Of a stretch of 64,000 bases of DNA, positions 9,168-17,868 are shown piece by piece. Below the pieces are notes generated by a model, which was not told where the DNA came from, did not search any database, and worked only from the letters and a program-made list of their open reading frames with translations. How positions within the stretch are numbered: the stretch's first letter is position 1; each line of letters starts with the position of its first letter. The stretch covers positions 116,689 to 180,688 of the forward strand of contig NZ_JAPFGB010000015.1 of NCBI RefSeq assembly GCF_026241095.1. The letters run 5' to 3'. The position numbers and the translations under genes are program-made. The stretch comes from Saccharopolyspora sp. NFXS83. GTDB lineage: Bacteria > Actinomycetota > Actinomycetes > Mycobacteriales > Pseudonocardiaceae.

Positions 9168-10161
9168 GCCGATCCTCGAAGTGCGGGACCTGGTCAAGCA
9201 CTTCCCGATCAACCGGGGCGTCGTCTTCCAGCGGACCGTCGGGCACGTGCGGGCCGTCGACGGCGTGTCGTTCGACCTGAACAAGGGCGAGACGCTGGGC
9301 ATCGTCGGCGAGTCGGGCTGCGGCAAGTCCACCCTCGCGCAGGTGCTGATGCGGCTGGAGAAACCGACCAGCGGCACGGCCACCTTCGAGGGCCGGGACA
9401 TGTTCAAGATGAACGGTCCGGAGCTGCGCAAGCTGCGCCGCGACATGCAGATCGTGCTGCAGGACCCGTACACCTCGCTGAACCCGCGACGCACCGTCGG
9501 CGACATCGTCGGGGAGCCCTTCGAGATCCACCGCGAGGTGGCGCCGAAGGGCGACCGGCGGCGCAAGGTGCAGGAGTTGCTGGACCTGGTCGGGCTCAAC
9601 CCGGAGCACATCCAGCGCTACCCGCACCAGTTCTCCGGCGGTCAGCGGCAGCGCATCGGCATCGCGCGGGCGTTGGCGCTGCGGCCGAAGGTGATCGTGT
9701 GCGACGAGCCGGTGTCCGCGCTCGACGTCTCGATCCAGGCCCAGGTGATGAACCTGCTCGGCGAGCTGCAGCAGGAGTTCGGGCTGTCGTACGTGTTCAT
9801 CGCGCACGACCTCGGCGTGGTGCGCCACCTGTCGGACCGGGTGGGCGTGATGTACCTGGGCAAGATGGTCGAGGTCGGCACCGACGAGCAGATCTACGAG
9901 CACCCGCAGCACCCGTACACGCAGGCGCTGCTGTCCTCGGTCCCGGTGCCGGACCCGACGTTGCGCGGCAAGCGCGAGGTCATCCGGCTCACCGGTGACG
10001 TGCCCAGCCCGGCGAATCCGCCGTCGGGCTGCCGGTTCCGCACCCGTTGCTGGAAGGCGCAGGACATCTGCGCGGAGAAGGTCCCGGAGCTGGAGGTCCG
10101 GCTGGGCGACCACCCGTCGGCCTGCCACTTCGCGGAGGAACACCCGCACGTCGTGGCGTGA
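9160..10161 (+). CDS. peptide ABC transporter ATP-binding protein, DppF type
   Basis: GTG 9160 inside the end of the DppD-type gene. The 333-residue ATPase has Walker [10 protein letters not shown], signature SGGQRQR, Walker [14 protein letters not shown] and His switch [12 protein letters not shown]. The C-terminal Cys block reads [14 protein letters not shown]. Last gene of the importer operon; an 18-pair hairpin follows 8 bases after its stop. Confidence 0.95.
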   Translation: MSEPILEVRDLVKHFPINRGVVFQRTVGHVRAVDGVSFDLNKGETLGIVGESGCGKSTLAQVLMRLEKPTSGTATFEGRDMFKMNGPELRKLRRDMQIVLQDPYTSLNPRRTVGDIVGEPFEIHREVAPKGDRRRKVQELLDLVGLNPEHIQRYPHQFSGGQRQRIGIARALALRPKVIVCDEPVSALDVSIQAQVMNLLGELQQEFGLSYVFIAHDLGVVRHLSDRVGVMYLGKMVEVGTDEQIYEHPQHPYTQALLSSVPVPDPTLRGKREVIRLTGDVPSPANPPSGCRFRTRCWKAQDICAEKVPELEVRLGDHPSACHFAEEHPHVVA

Positions 10162-10169
10162 CGGTTCGG

Positions 10170-10211
10170 ACGGCGCCGGGTGCGGGATCGGTGTCCCGCG
10201 CTCGGCGCCGT
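10170..10211 (+). terminator. terminator of the peptide importer operon
   Basis: Eighteen-pair stem (10170-10187 with 10194-10211, two wobbles) with a 6-base loop, directly after the DppF-type gene. A smaller GAACCC/GGGTTC hairpin at 10222-10239 probably serves the convergent methyltransferase gene. Neither has a U-tract. Confidence 0.75.
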
Positions 10212-10260
10212 TCGTTCTCCAGAACCCTCCGAAGGGTTCGCCGAGCGGATCGAGAACCGC

Positions 10261-11085
10261 TCATCCGTCGAGCAGGCCGACTCCGCCGTAGGCGTTGGCC
10301 TGGGCGGCCTCACCGAAGCTGATCTGGGTGTCCGGGCGCCACAGCGGTGAGAGCACCAGTCCCGGATCGGCGAGCCGGTAGCCGGTGAACAGGCTCGCGA
10401 TGTCGTCGCGGTTGCGCCACAGCACGGGCGTGGGGGTTCGGCCCATCACTTCGTGCGCCACCCGCACCTGCTCGTCGGTGGCCGACACCTGCGAGATGTG
10501 CGAGATCGCCAGCCAGCTGCCGGGAGCGCTCACCGCGCGGTACCTGGCCACCAGCGCGTGCGCTTCGGCGTCATCGGGCACGAACGGCAGGATCGCGATG
10601 GCCAGCACCGCCACCGGCCGCGAGAAGTCGAGCATCCCGGCGACTCCGGGCGCGGTGAGCACGCTGTCCGGGTCGCGCACGTCGGCCTGGGTGATCGTGA
10701 CGTTCGACTGGCCGGCGAGCATGCGCTGCGCGTGCGCCACGGCGACCGGCTCGTGATCGACGTAGCCGACCTTGGCGGCCGGGTTGATGCGGTGCGCGAT
10801 CTCGTGCACGTTGCCGACGGTGGGGATGCCGGAGCCGAGGTCGAGGAACTGGTCCACCCCCTGGGAGAGCAGGAAGCGCACCGCCCGGCCGAGGAACGCC
10901 CGGTTCGCCTTGGCGTACACCGCCGACTGCGGCAGGACTTCCAGCGCGTCGTCGGCGGCCTTCCGATCGATCGCGAAATGCGCGGAGCCGCCCAGGTAGT
11001 AGTCGTACATGCGGGCCGAGTTCGGACGGTCGGTGTCCGGGATCGAAGGCATCGACGGTGGTCCGGTGCGTTCGCTCTCGCCCAT
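10261..11085 (-). CDS. SAM-dependent methyltransferase, DUF574 family
   Basis: The 274-residue product starts at ATG 11085, preceded on its strand by AAAGG. The opening RPNSARMYDYYLGGSAHFAIDR is the signature of the actinobacterial DUF574 (Methyltransf_19) family, and FLDLGSGIPTVGN is the SAM-binding glycine loop; YVDHEPVAVAHAQ supplies the acidic residue for the ribose. Substrates are unknown for most of this large family, which is much expanded in Streptomyces and relatives. It is a single gene convergent with the importer operon. The upstream region (11086-11320) is rather AT-rich and contains a small hairpin. Confidence 0.88.
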   Translation of the reverse strand: MGESERTGPPSMPSIPDTDRPNSARMYDYYLGGSAHFAIDRKAADDALEVLPQSAVYAKANRAFLGRAVRFLLSQGVDQFLDLGSGIPTVGNVHEIAHRINPAAKVGYVDHEPVAVAHAQRMLAGQSNVTITQADVRDPDSVLTAPGVAGMLDFSRPVAVLAIAILPFVPDDAEAHALVARYRAVSAPGSWLAISHISQVSATDEQVRVAHEVMGRTPTPVLWRNRDDIASLFTGYRLADPGLVLSPLWRPDTQISFGEAAQANAYGGVGLLDG

Positions 11086-11215
11086 GCCTTTGATGTTGCA
11101 ACAAAAAATCGATCTTGACCATGCCGCGTTGGTCACTCCGCCGGGACCATGGCGGATTTCCGCCACATCGGCGGCGCGGTGCCAACCGAATCGGCCTGAT
11201 GCAATTCGTGATCGC

Positions 11216-11236
11216 ATTTTCACGGAATGTGAAAAT
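11216..11236. promoter_or_regulatory. AT-rich inverted repeat upstream of the DUF574 methyltransferase
   Basis: ATTTTCAC (11216-11223) and GTGAAAAT (11229-11236) form a perfect 8-pair stem with a 5-base loop, about 130 bases upstream of the methyltransferase start. It is a striking AT-rich island in a GC-rich gap and looks more like a protein-binding operator than a terminator. Confidence 0.35.
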
Positions 11237-11265
11237 CGTCGCGCGAAATCAAGCCGCGCCGCCGT

Positions 11266-11302
11266 CCGGGGCCGCCCGCGCGCATCCGCAAGGCGGCCCC
11301 GG
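11266..11302 (-). terminator. hairpin after the S10 peptidase gene
   Basis: Perfect 11-pair stem (11266-11276 with 11292-11302) and a 15-base loop, about 20 bases beyond the stop of the minus-strand peptidase gene. No T-run. Confidence 0.5.
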
Positions 11303-11320
11303 AGCACTCGGCTAGGAGTC

Positions 11321-12781
11321 CTAGCGGATGAATTCGGCCAGGTCAGCGGACTGCTGGAGTCGGGACGGCTCGTGCACGTACATCATGTGGCCCGCGTCGT
11401 AGTAGCGGACGTCGATGTTCGCGCGCAGCTCCTCCGGAATCGGCAGCCGGGCCAGCACGTGCTCCGCGGCGTAATAGGGCGTCGCGCCGTCGGTGTAACC
11501 GGCGGCGACGTGCACCCGCAGATGCGGATTGGCGCGCATCGCGGCCCCCAGCTTGTCCACCACCGAGACCGAGGAACCTTCGAACTCCTTGTACGACCAC
11601 GGCTGCACCCGATTGCTCAGCAATGCGTAGGGCAGGTCGTTGGCGTAGTCGAGTTCCTGGCGCAGATAGTGGTTGATCGCCGCCGAATAGGCGCCGATGA
11701 TCCCGGACACGCTCGGATCGTCGGTGAGGCGTTCCCCCGCGGAGTCGGGTTCCCAGCCGAGGAAGCGCCCGTCCATGCGGCCCACGGTGCGCCGCTCGTC
11801 GCGCAGCAGCTCGGTGAAGAACCGCAGGTGCTCGATGCGCAGGTTCGCGCGGTCCACGTAGTCCTCGGACAGGCCGGTGAGCTCCGCGGTGCGCCGGATG
11901 ATGTCGGCGCGCTCGAACGCGGGCAGCCGCGCGCCGCGGGACAGCGCCCACGCGTAGTCGCCGGAGGCGAACTTCTCCGCCTCGTCCAGCACTTCCCGCA
12001 GCGGCCGGTCGCCGTGCTTGCCGTGGTGGTGCGCGATGGCCGCGTACGTCGGCAGGTACAGCGCGTACGGCAGGTCGTTGCCGTCGGTGAACCGGATCGT
12101 GCCCATGTCCAGCACGGACGAGATCAGCAGCAGCCCGTTGAGGTACAGCCCGTGGCGGTCCTGGAGGTGCTCGGCGAGCGCGGCGGCGCGCAGCGTGCCG
12201 TACGACTCGCCCGCCAGGTACTTCGGCGACAACCAGCGCCCGTTGCGCGAGGTCCACAGCCGGATGACCTCGCCGACCGATTCGACGTCGCGCTGGTAGC
12301 CGTGGAAGTCGGCGGGTTCGCCGCCGTTGACCGCGCGGGAGTACCCGGTGGAGACGGGGTCGATGAACACCAGGTCGCTGTGCGCCAGCAGGGTTTCCGG
12401 GTTGTCGGCGAGCCCGTAGGGCGGGGCGGCGAGCGACCCGGTGTCCCCGGACACCACTCGCCGCGGCCCCAGCACCCCGAGGTGCAGCCACACGCTCGCC
12501 GATCCGGGGCCGCCGTTGAAGGCGAAGGTCACCGGGCGCGGCTCGGCGCTGTCCACGACGTAGGAGGTCAGGTGGACCTCGGCCTTCGCCTTGAGCCCGT
12601 CGAACTTGCCGTCGGTGATCGCCTCTTCGCGCAGCACGATGCGGCCGGTCGTGGCCGTGTAGGAGAGCTCGCCGCCGTCCACGGTGATCGTGTGGTGCGT
12701 GCTGACCAGGTCATCCGCCGGTTCTGCCGGGGTCGTCGTTTCCTGCCCGGCTTCGCCGGTGCTCGTTTCGGTGGCTGCCAT
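11321..12781 (-). CDS. peptidase S10 (serine carboxypeptidase-like) protein, cytoplasmic
   Basis: The 486-residue product is an alpha/beta hydrolase of the S10 carboxypeptidase family. The oxyanion block FAFNGGPGSASVWLHLGVLGP is near residue 88, the nucleophile motif GESYGT is in the middle, and the C-terminal GHMMYVHEP supplies the His. No signal peptide is present; the N-terminus is acidic and Thr/Glu-rich, so it should act in the cytoplasm, as in other bacterial S10 proteins, whose substrates are poorly known. Its ATG (12781-12779) overlaps an out-of-use ATG for the divergent DNA glycosylase gene, so the two promoters must lie inside each other's coding ends or very close. Confidence 0.9.
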   Translation of the reverse strand: MAATETSTGEAGQETTTPAEPADDLVSTHHTITVDGGELSYTATTGRIVLREEAITDGKFDGLKAKAEVHLTSYVVDSAEPRPVTFAFNGGPGSASVWLHLGVLGPRRVVSGDTGSLAAPPYGLADNPETLLAHSDLVFIDPVSTGYSRAVNGGEPADFHGYQRDVESVGEVIRLWTSRNGRWLSPKYLAGESYGTLRAAALAEHLQDRHGLYLNGLLLISSVLDMGTIRFTDGNDLPYALYLPTYAAIAHHHGKHGDRPLREVLDEAEKFASGDYAWALSRGARLPAFERADIIRRTAELTGLSEDYVDRANLRIEHLRFFTELLRDERRTVGRMDGRFLGWEPDSAGERLTDDPSVSGIIGAYSAAINHYLRQELDYANDLPYALLSNRVQPWSYKEFEGSSVSVVDKLGAAMRANPHLRVHVAAGYTDGATPYYAAEHVLARLPIPEELRANIDVRYYDAGHMMYVHEPSRLQQSADLAEFIR

Positions 12782-12839
12782 GACCGAACTCTACGTGCCG
12801 GAACCCGCGCGACGGCGCGGATTCTGCGACGGTGGACGC

Positions 12840-13601
12840 GTGATCCCCGAGCTGATCGACGAGCCCGTCACCGACCCCGCCACCGCGGCGCGCGGTGCCC
12901 GCGACCTCGGTGACCTGGACGACGCGGTGGCGCATTGCGCGGCGTGTCCCCGGTTGGTCGAGTGGCGAGAGCGGGTCGCGCGGGAGAAGCGGGCGGCGTT
13001 CCGCGGCGAAACCTACTGGGGCAGGCCGGTTCCCGGTTTCGGCCCGCCGGACGCGGCCATCGCGATCGTCGGTCTCGCCCCCGCCGCGCACGGCGCGAAC
13101 CGGACCGGCCGCATGTTCACCGGAGATCGTTCCGGCGACGTGCTCTACCAGGCTCTCTACGACGTCGGGCTCGCCTCGCAACCGCACGCGCGCCGGCTCG
13201 GCGACGGTTTGTCCTTGCGCGGCACCAGGATCACCGCACCGGTGCGGTGCGCCCCGCCGGAGAACAAGCCCACCCCCGCCGAGCGCGACACGTGCCGCCC
13301 GTGGCTGGCCCGCGAACTCCTGCTGCTGCGCGAGACCCTGCGGGTGGTGCTGGTGCTAGGGGGTTTCGGCTGGCAGGCCGTGCTGCCGGTGCTGGGTGCG
13401 GCGGCGTGGCAGGTGCCCGCGCCCCGTCCCCGGTTCGGGCACGCCGCCCAGGTCGCCCTCCCCGCCACCGACGGCGGCCGAGATCTCCACCTGCTCGGCT
13501 GCTACCACGTCAGCCAGCGCAACGTGCAGACCAAGCTGATGACACCGGCGATGCTGCGGGAGGTGCTGGAGCAGGCCAAGGAGCTGGCAGGGGTTTCATG
13601 A
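12840..13601 (+). CDS. uracil-DNA glycosylase, family 5 (UdgB type)
   Basis: GTG 12840 gives 253 residues beginning VIPELIDEP; an ATG at 12780 is in frame but would overlap the divergent peptidase start, so I prefer 12840. The UDG fold is identified by GLAPAAHGANRTGRMFTGD (the family 5 active-site loop, which has Ala-His in place of the usual Asp) and GCYHVSQRNVQT at the C-terminus. CAACPRL near residue 35 and later Cys (APVRCAPPENKPT and the GCYH Cys) match the four iron-sulfur cluster ligands of families 4 and 5. It removes uracil and other deaminated bases from DNA, useful in GC-rich genomes where cytosine and guanine deamination is common. Confidence 0.92.
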   Translation: MIPELIDEPVTDPATAARGARDLGDLDDAVAHCAACPRLVEWRERVAREKRAAFRGETYWGRPVPGFGPPDAAIAIVGLAPAAHGANRTGRMFTGDRSGDVLYQALYDVGLASQPHARRLGDGLSLRGTRITAPVRCAPPENKPTPAERDTCRPWLARELLLLRETLRVVLVLGGFGWQAVLPVLGAAAWQVPAPRPRFGHAAQVALPATDGGRDLHLLGCYHVSQRNVQTKLMTPAMLREVLEQAKELAGVS

Positions 13602-13697
13602 ACCGTGCCGGTCCGCGGGGAACTCGCCGTCGATCTCGGTGCTCGTCGGTGGCCACGTCGCCCCGGTCGAGCCGTTCCTCGGGTGCTCGCATCGACC

Positions 13698-14267
13698 TCA
13701 GTCGGTTCCCGGCCCGCGAACCCCGGCTGCGGGCGATGATCGCTTGCGGGCTCGATACGCCGCGGCCTTGACGCGGTTGCCGCACTCGTCCATCCCGCAC
13801 CAGGAGCGCCGTGCGCCGCGCGAGCGGTCGAGGTAGATGCGGGTGCAGTCGGTGCGACCGCATTCCTTGAGGCGGGCGTGGGGATCGGCGAGCACGGTGG
13901 CACCGCTCCTGGCCAGCTGCGAGAGCGTTGCGCGGAGGTCTCCTGACACGTGCAGCCCCGCGTCGCCGAGCTCGATCGTGGGCACCGGCCCGGCGGCCGC
14001 GTCATTGAGGATCTTGATGCCGCCAGGGTCGAAGGGGCGGTCGAGCACGCGGTCGAGAGCCAGCCGGTAGATCGCTTCTCGCAGCGACAACGCGGCTTCG
14101 AAGGTCGTGAGGTCGGCGGTCACCCGGTCGGGGAGCTCGGCGCACTCGGCGATCCAGCGTTCGAGGTCCGCGGGTGTGGCGAGGCCGTCGATGGGCTCGT
14201 GTCGACGAGACCCCACCGTGGCGGCCAAGTCGAGGGCCGGGTTGCCGCTGACGAAGGCGAAATCCAC
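13698..14267 (-). CDS. CGNR zinc-finger / ABATE-domain putative regulator
   Basis: GTG 14267 is taken as start because AAGGTGG lies just upstream and VDFAFVSGNPALDLAATVG is the usual beginning of the family; the open frame extends further but overlaps the divergent HAD leader. The 189-residue protein has an N-terminal ABATE domain (putative stress-induced ligand or transcription domain) and a C-terminal CGNR zinc finger, with Cys at KECGRTDC and SWCGMDECGNRVKAAAYRAR. These are presumed DNA-binding regulators of unknown targets. It is divergent from the HAD hydrolase gene (80-bp gap), which is a natural candidate target; that is inference from position. Confidence 0.85.
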   Translation of the reverse strand: MDFAFVSGNPALDLAATVGSRRHEPIDGLATPADLERWIAECAELPDRVTADLTTFEAALSLREAIYRLALDRVLDRPFDPGGIKILNDAAAGPVPTIELGDAGLHVSGDLRATLSQLARSGATVLADPHARLKECGRTDCTRIYLDRSRGARRSWCGMDECGNRVKAAAYRARKRSSPAAGVRGPGTD

Positions 14268-14347
14268 GTCACCACCTTGACTGGTGACGAGCTCCTGGGC
14301 AAGGTCGTCACCTGTTGAACAGGTGACGCTGGCCGAGAAGAGGACGC

Positions 14348-15040
14348 ATGGCAGAGATTCGCGACGTCGAGGTCGTCGTCTTCGACGTCCTCGGAACACT
14401 GGTCGACGAAGCAGGTGGACTCCGAGCGGAAATTCGCGACGCGGTACCCGCCTCCGGCGGTGCGGCCATCGACGAGCTGTTCGCTCTGTGGCAGCAGCAC
14501 GTCGACATCGAGCAGCGACGCATCGGGCGCGGTGACCGCGCGTACGTCAACTCCGACGTCATCGACGGCGAGGCCGCGATGCGGGTGGCGGATCGGGCCG
14601 GACTCGGCGATCCGGCCACCATCGCGAGGCTCGCCACGGCGGGGCGGCGCTTGCCGCCCTGGGACGACTCCGTTGCCGGGCTCCAGCAACTCGCGCGGCA
14701 CCACCCCGTGCTCGGGCTCTCCAACGCCAGCGGTGCCGGTCTGCTGCGGCTGAACGCCCACGCGGGGCTGCGCTGGCACCGAGCTCTGTCAGCCGAAGCG
14801 GTCCTGGCGTACAAGCCGGCTCCGGAGGTCTACCAGCTGGCCGTGGACACCGCCGGATGTCCACCAGAACGCGTGCTCATGGTGGCCGCCCACGCCTGGG
14901 ACCTCCGCGGAGCTCGAGCGATGGGCATGCGAACCGCTTACGTCCACCGGCCAGGCGGGGATCCGCCGACGAACTCCGATGTCGTCGACGGGCGTTTCAA
15001 CGGCCTGGATGAACTGGCCACCGCACTGCGGGCGAGCTAG
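14348..15040 (+). CDS. HAD-superfamily hydrolase, L-2-haloacid dehalogenase type
   Basis: ATG 14348 with GAAGAGGA upstream; 230 residues. HAD motif I is VVVFDVLGTL with nucleophile Asp13, motif II GLSNAS, the Lys in AYKPAPEVYQLA, and motif III VAAHAWDLRGARAMGM. The FDVLGT form and the AHAWD block are those of type II haloacid dehalogenases, which hydrolyse 2-haloacids to 2-hydroxyacids; many relatives act on phosphates, so substrate is open. Divergently transcribed from the CGNR regulator. Confidence 0.88.
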   Translation: MAEIRDVEVVVFDVLGTLVDEAGGLRAEIRDAVPASGGAAIDELFALWQQHVDIEQRRIGRGDRAYVNSDVIDGEAAMRVADRAGLGDPATIARLATAGRRLPPWDDSVAGLQQLARHHPVLGLSNASGAGLLRLNAHAGLRWHRALSAEAVLAYKPAPEVYQLAVDTAGCPPERVLMVAAHAWDLRGARAMGMRTAYVHRPGGDPPTNSDVVDGRFNGLDELATALRAS

Positions 15041-15324
15041 CCAGGACAGTGCTCCCCGGCCGGGGGACGTGCGGCCGAAGGTCGAGGTTCCCGATGTCGC
15101 GAAGGGCGCCGCGTCGAGCGAAGGCGCTCGCGGGGTCGCGTGGCATCAGCACACCCTCCCGGCGAGGTCCGGTCCGGTGACGCCGCGGCGCGGTGCTGGG
15201 CGGACCTCGGAGAAGATGCCGAAGACCGCTCGCGCGGTCGGCGAGCGTGGGATTCTCGCCCGCTGATCGAGGGCGCGCGGCTGCCGCCAGGCCGGCGCAC
15301 GTCGCTCGAACATCCGGTTCAGCG

Positions 15325-15879
15325 TCAGGCCGAGCGAACGAGGGAAGCGCGCAGCGCCGAGACGAACGCCGGGTGCGGGGCGCTCAGCGCGACCTCGGCG
15401 CCGTCCTCGGAGGTGCGCGCGCCGGTGATCCGGGGCAGTGATCCGAGCACGAACGGCACCACCGAGACGAGGGCCGCGAGGAAACCGCCGAGCAGCGCGG
15501 CGCCGAGCGCCGGACTCTGCACCCCGGTGATCAGCCGCGCCGCCAGCGCTCCCGCGATCAGCGCCAGCCCGCCCCAGAACAGCACGTTCGCCAGCACCAG
15601 CCCCGTGGTCCGCCGTCGAACGCACGCCGCGCACAGCGGCCAGCCGCGCACCCGGGTGATCCGCACCTGCCGGGCGCGTTCGCCGAGCCTGCCCGCCACT
15701 CCGAGCGGGTTGGCGCACATGACCCGGCCGCCCTGCGGCTCCGCGCGCGATTGGAGTGAGAAGTCGACCGAACGGGCCGAATCCTGGCCGTGCCGAGCGC
15801 AGCACCCCGGCAGCGCGCCGGGCGTTTCCGCTATTTGCGCGGGCATCCTGACCTGGTCCGACGGTGCGTCCTTTCGCAT
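15325..15879 (-). CDS. small membrane protein of unknown function
   Basis: ATG 15879, with GGGGGTG upstream, gives 184 residues. The first 90 residues are soluble and contain several Cys (LPGCCARHG, VMCANPLG, PLCAACVRRR), the last pair resembling a zinc knuckle. Two adjacent membrane helices follow (TGLVLANVLFWGGLALIAGA and GAALLGGFLAALVSVVPFVL), then a short tail of about 40 residues. I do not recognise the family. The minus-strand frame can be extended to 16293 but that part lacks family-like features and overlaps the AHSA1 remnant. Neighbours give no functional hint. Confidence 0.6.
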   Translation of the reverse strand: MRKDAPSDQVRMPAQIAETPGALPGCCARHGQDSARSVDFSLQSRAEPQGGRVMCANPLGVAGRLGERARQVRITRVRGWPLCAACVRRRTTGLVLANVLFWGGLALIAGALAARLITGVQSPALGAALLGGFLAALVSVVPFVLGSLPRITGARTSEDGAEVALSAPHPAFVSALRASLVRSA

Positions 15880-16051
15880 GTCACCCCCAGCGCGATGAGA
15901 CGGCCAATTCACCCTATCGATTGGGGTAAGAAGCAGCCGCCAAGCGGTTTCCTGCGAGGGGCGCGGCCCTCGTCGGCACTCCCGGGCACACATCTGGGGG
16001 AAGGAGTGCTGCGCTGATGAATTTCCCCGCCGGTCCGAAGAGCATCGGTGA

Positions 16052-16267
16052 TTTCGCGGGCGGGTGCGCGGTGCGCTGGCGAGCGAGAGCCGTTCGAAGG
16101 TGGCCTTCGAGATCGAGCCGGTGGGGGAGGTGGTCGAGCTGACCGTGGTGCGCGGTGGCTTCGATCCGGGCGGCACGGTGCTGGAGATGATCGGGGAGGA
16201 CTGGCCGCGGCTGCTCTCGGACCTCAAGACCTTGTTGGAGACCGGTGACGTCCTGCCGTCCGCCTGA
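16052..16267 (+). pseudogene. C-terminal remnant of an AHSA1/SRPBCC-family protein
   Basis: A stop codon at 16049-16051 precedes the fragment; from GTG 16064 the frame encodes 67 residues. RSKVAFEIEPVGEVVELTVV, GGFDPGGTVLEMI and WPRLLSDLKTLLETGD match the last third of AHSA1-type SRPBCC proteins (about 150-170 aa when whole). The N-terminal two thirds are missing; upstream DNA in other frames shows no SRPBCC sequence. It is most simply a 5'-deleted gene. Translation of the remnant cannot be excluded, but the fold would be incomplete. Confidence 0.6.
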
Positions 16268-16357
16268 TCGAATGCGGCTCTGGTGCTGATCACTTGATGG
16301 GGTGATCTGCAGGTTCAGCGCTGGATCGGAAGTTGCCACCGCCGGTAGCATCGAGGT

Positions 16358-16759
16358 ATGGATGCGGAGACGAACGGCGAAGGCGACTCGCCATCCCTTG
16401 CCCTGCAGGGGCGGAAGTTGCCCGAATTGGCGGATCGGCTGGCGGAATTGCTCGACCGGTACCGAGCGGCGGATCCACCGCCGGGCACCGCCGATGTCGT
16501 ACTGCCCGCGGCGGCCGGTGAGATCCGGGCGTCGGGCCGGGCGCGCAAGGTGAGCGTGTCGATCCCGGAAGACCTCACCGCGGCGGTGCAGCGGCGGGTC
16601 GGGCCGGGTGGGTTCAGTCAGTACGTCACGGACGCGGTGGCGCGACAGCTGGAACTGGACTTGCTCGCGGAGCTCGCCGACCTGGCGGGGGGCGAGCACG
16701 GCCCGGTGCCGGCGGCGGCGTTGGCGGAGGCGAGGTGTGCATGGCCGGACCACGAATAG
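16358..16759 (+). CDS. antitoxin-like ribbon-helix-helix protein
   Basis: ATG 16358, 133 residues. The N-terminal 60 residues are variable and acidic; the ribbon-helix-helix begins at RKVSVSIPEDLTAAVQRRVG and continues with FSQYVTDAVARQLELDLLAE. The C-terminal segment (GEHGPVPAAALAEA, ending WPDHE) is the usual toxin-binding tail of actinobacterial VapB/CopG antitoxins placed before PIN toxins. It overlaps the PIN gene by 19 bases, as in coupled toxin-antitoxin operons. The ribosome binding site is weak and a TAGCAT hexamer lies 7 bases upstream of the ATG, so the message may be nearly leaderless. Confidence 0.8.
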   Translation: MDAETNGEGDSPSLALQGRKLPELADRLAELLDRYRAADPPPGTADVVLPAAAGEIRASGRARKVSVSIPEDLTAAVQRRVGPGGFSQYVTDAVARQLELDLLAELADLAGGEHGPVPAAALAEARCAWPDHE

Positions 16760-17487
16760 CGGCGGGCGGAACGCTGATCCTCGACGGCGCGGCCGTGGCA
16801 GAGCTCGCCGCCGGTGGTGCGCGAGTGCGCGGACATGTGGAGATCGCCCGAGAGCGCCGGGCGCGGGTGGTCATCAGTGCGGTGACGCTCGCCGAAGTGC
16901 TGCGCGGCGGGGCGGCCGGATCACCCCTCGACGAGGTGCTCGCCCGGATCGCGGTGGTGCCGGTGACTCCGGAGATCGCACGTCTCGCGGGCGCGGGCGC
17001 GGCTGGTGGAGCGGCGAGCGCGGAGCGCGCATCCACAGTGGACTCGATCGTCGCGGCGACCGCGCTGCGGCTCGCCCGTCCGGTGGTGCTGCTCACCGCC
17101 GTGCCCGACGTCATGCGCGGATTGCTCGCATCGCTCGGCGAAGCCCAGCCGCCAAAAGCTCCTCCGGTGGTCGAAGGCAGTGGTGCGGGTGGTGGTTCCG
17201 CGTCATGCGAGGAGATCGCGTCACGGACAGTGCCGGAGTCCGGCGAGCTCGCGGGCGCGGCGAAGTCCGCGGCGTTCGCTCCTCGAAGGGGCGCGAGCGA
17301 GCAAGGATCGGCGAGCGAGGAAGGGTCAGTGAGCGAGGAGGGGGCGGCGAACGAGGAAGTGGGAGCGCGGCAGGCAGCGCCCGTGGGTGCGGAATCGCGT
17401 GCGGGGGCGGGGTTTTCGGCATCCGGGCAAGGCGGTGCGGGAACTCGGCGAGCAGGTCGGCGGCGGGTGTCCGTCGCGCGGGTGTGA
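16741..17487 (+). CDS. PIN-domain toxin-like protein with low-complexity C-terminal extension
   Basis: ATG 16741 (GTG 16735 is an alternative), with GGAGG at 16726-16730. Residues 1-135 form a PIN domain: LILDGAAVAEL, SAVTLAEVLRGG, TVDSIVAATAL and TAVPDVM give the acidic residues of the RNase site. VapC-type toxins of this kind usually end near 130-140 residues. Here the frame continues for about 110 more residues of Gly/Ala/Glu/Ser-rich sequence, including four 6-residue repeats and ending in basic RRAGRRRVSVARV. The tail has no recognisable domain. It may have arisen by loss of the original stop or repeat expansion. Coupled to the upstream antitoxin by overlap. Whether the toxin is active is open. 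Confidence 0.75.
   Translation: MAGPRIAAGGTLILDGAAVAELAAGGARVRGHVEIARERRARVVISAVTLAEVLRGGAAGSPLDEVLARIAVVPVTPEIARLAGAGAAGGAASAERASTVDSIVAATALRLARPVVLLTAVPDVMRGLLASLGEAQPPKAPPVVEGSGAGGGSASCEEIASRTVPESGELAGAAKSAAFAPRRGASEQGSASEEGSVSEEGAANEEVGARQAAPVGAESRAGAGFSASGQGGAGTRRAGRRRVSVARV
17293..17364. repeat. four 18-bp imperfect tandem repeats in the PIN gene tail
   Basis: Units 17293-17310, 17311-17328, 17329-17346 and 17347-17364 share a GCGAGCGAGGAAGG-like core and encode ASEQGS, ASEEGS, VSEEGA and ANEEVG. The 18-bp period keeps the reading frame. A minisatellite of this kind can change in length by slippage. Confidence 0.8.
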
Positions 17488-17868
17488 ACGGTGCGTTCGC
17501 TGCCGAGTGAGCAGTACCGGTTCAGATCTTCTGACCACGAGCGTTGTGGTCGCATTCCGGCGTGATCGTCGGTCGGTACCGCGATCGCTGTGGCCGATCA
17601 CGCATTGACTTGCCTGGTCAACGCGGTCGGGTGCCGAACAGTCGCCGAAGTCGCCGGAACACGGGAGATGCTGCGGCGAGTTGGCTTTCCGGCCGCAAAA
17701 GTCGGTAGGGTGGCGATCACTCCGGCCCTCTCGCTCGCCGCTCGATCCGTACCGAGCGCAGCCGTCCGCGCACAGCCCGTTGATCGTGATCAGTGCCACG
17801 CGCGACTGGCGTCACATTAGGGGGGGTCTGCGGAGTGTGTCCCACTCCAGTGGTGCGACCATGTCGGC
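17488..17868. other. noncoding gap between the PIN gene and ndh
   Basis: I see no convincing gene here; short open frames on both strands lack ribosome binding sites and family resemblance. The last 100 bases before ndh contain GTTGATCGTGATCAGTGCCA and an AT-rich CACATTAG run that may belong to the ndh promoter, but no clear -35/-10 pair can be named. Confidence 0.5.

Noticed and set aside
12780..13601. ATG 12780 as start of the uracil-DNA glycosylase
   Set aside because: It overlaps the divergent peptidase start codon, adds residues without family match, and GTG 12840 gives a normal length.
17293..17364. CRISPR-like array
   Set aside because: Units are 18 bp, contiguous and without spacers; they encode in-frame peptide repeats.
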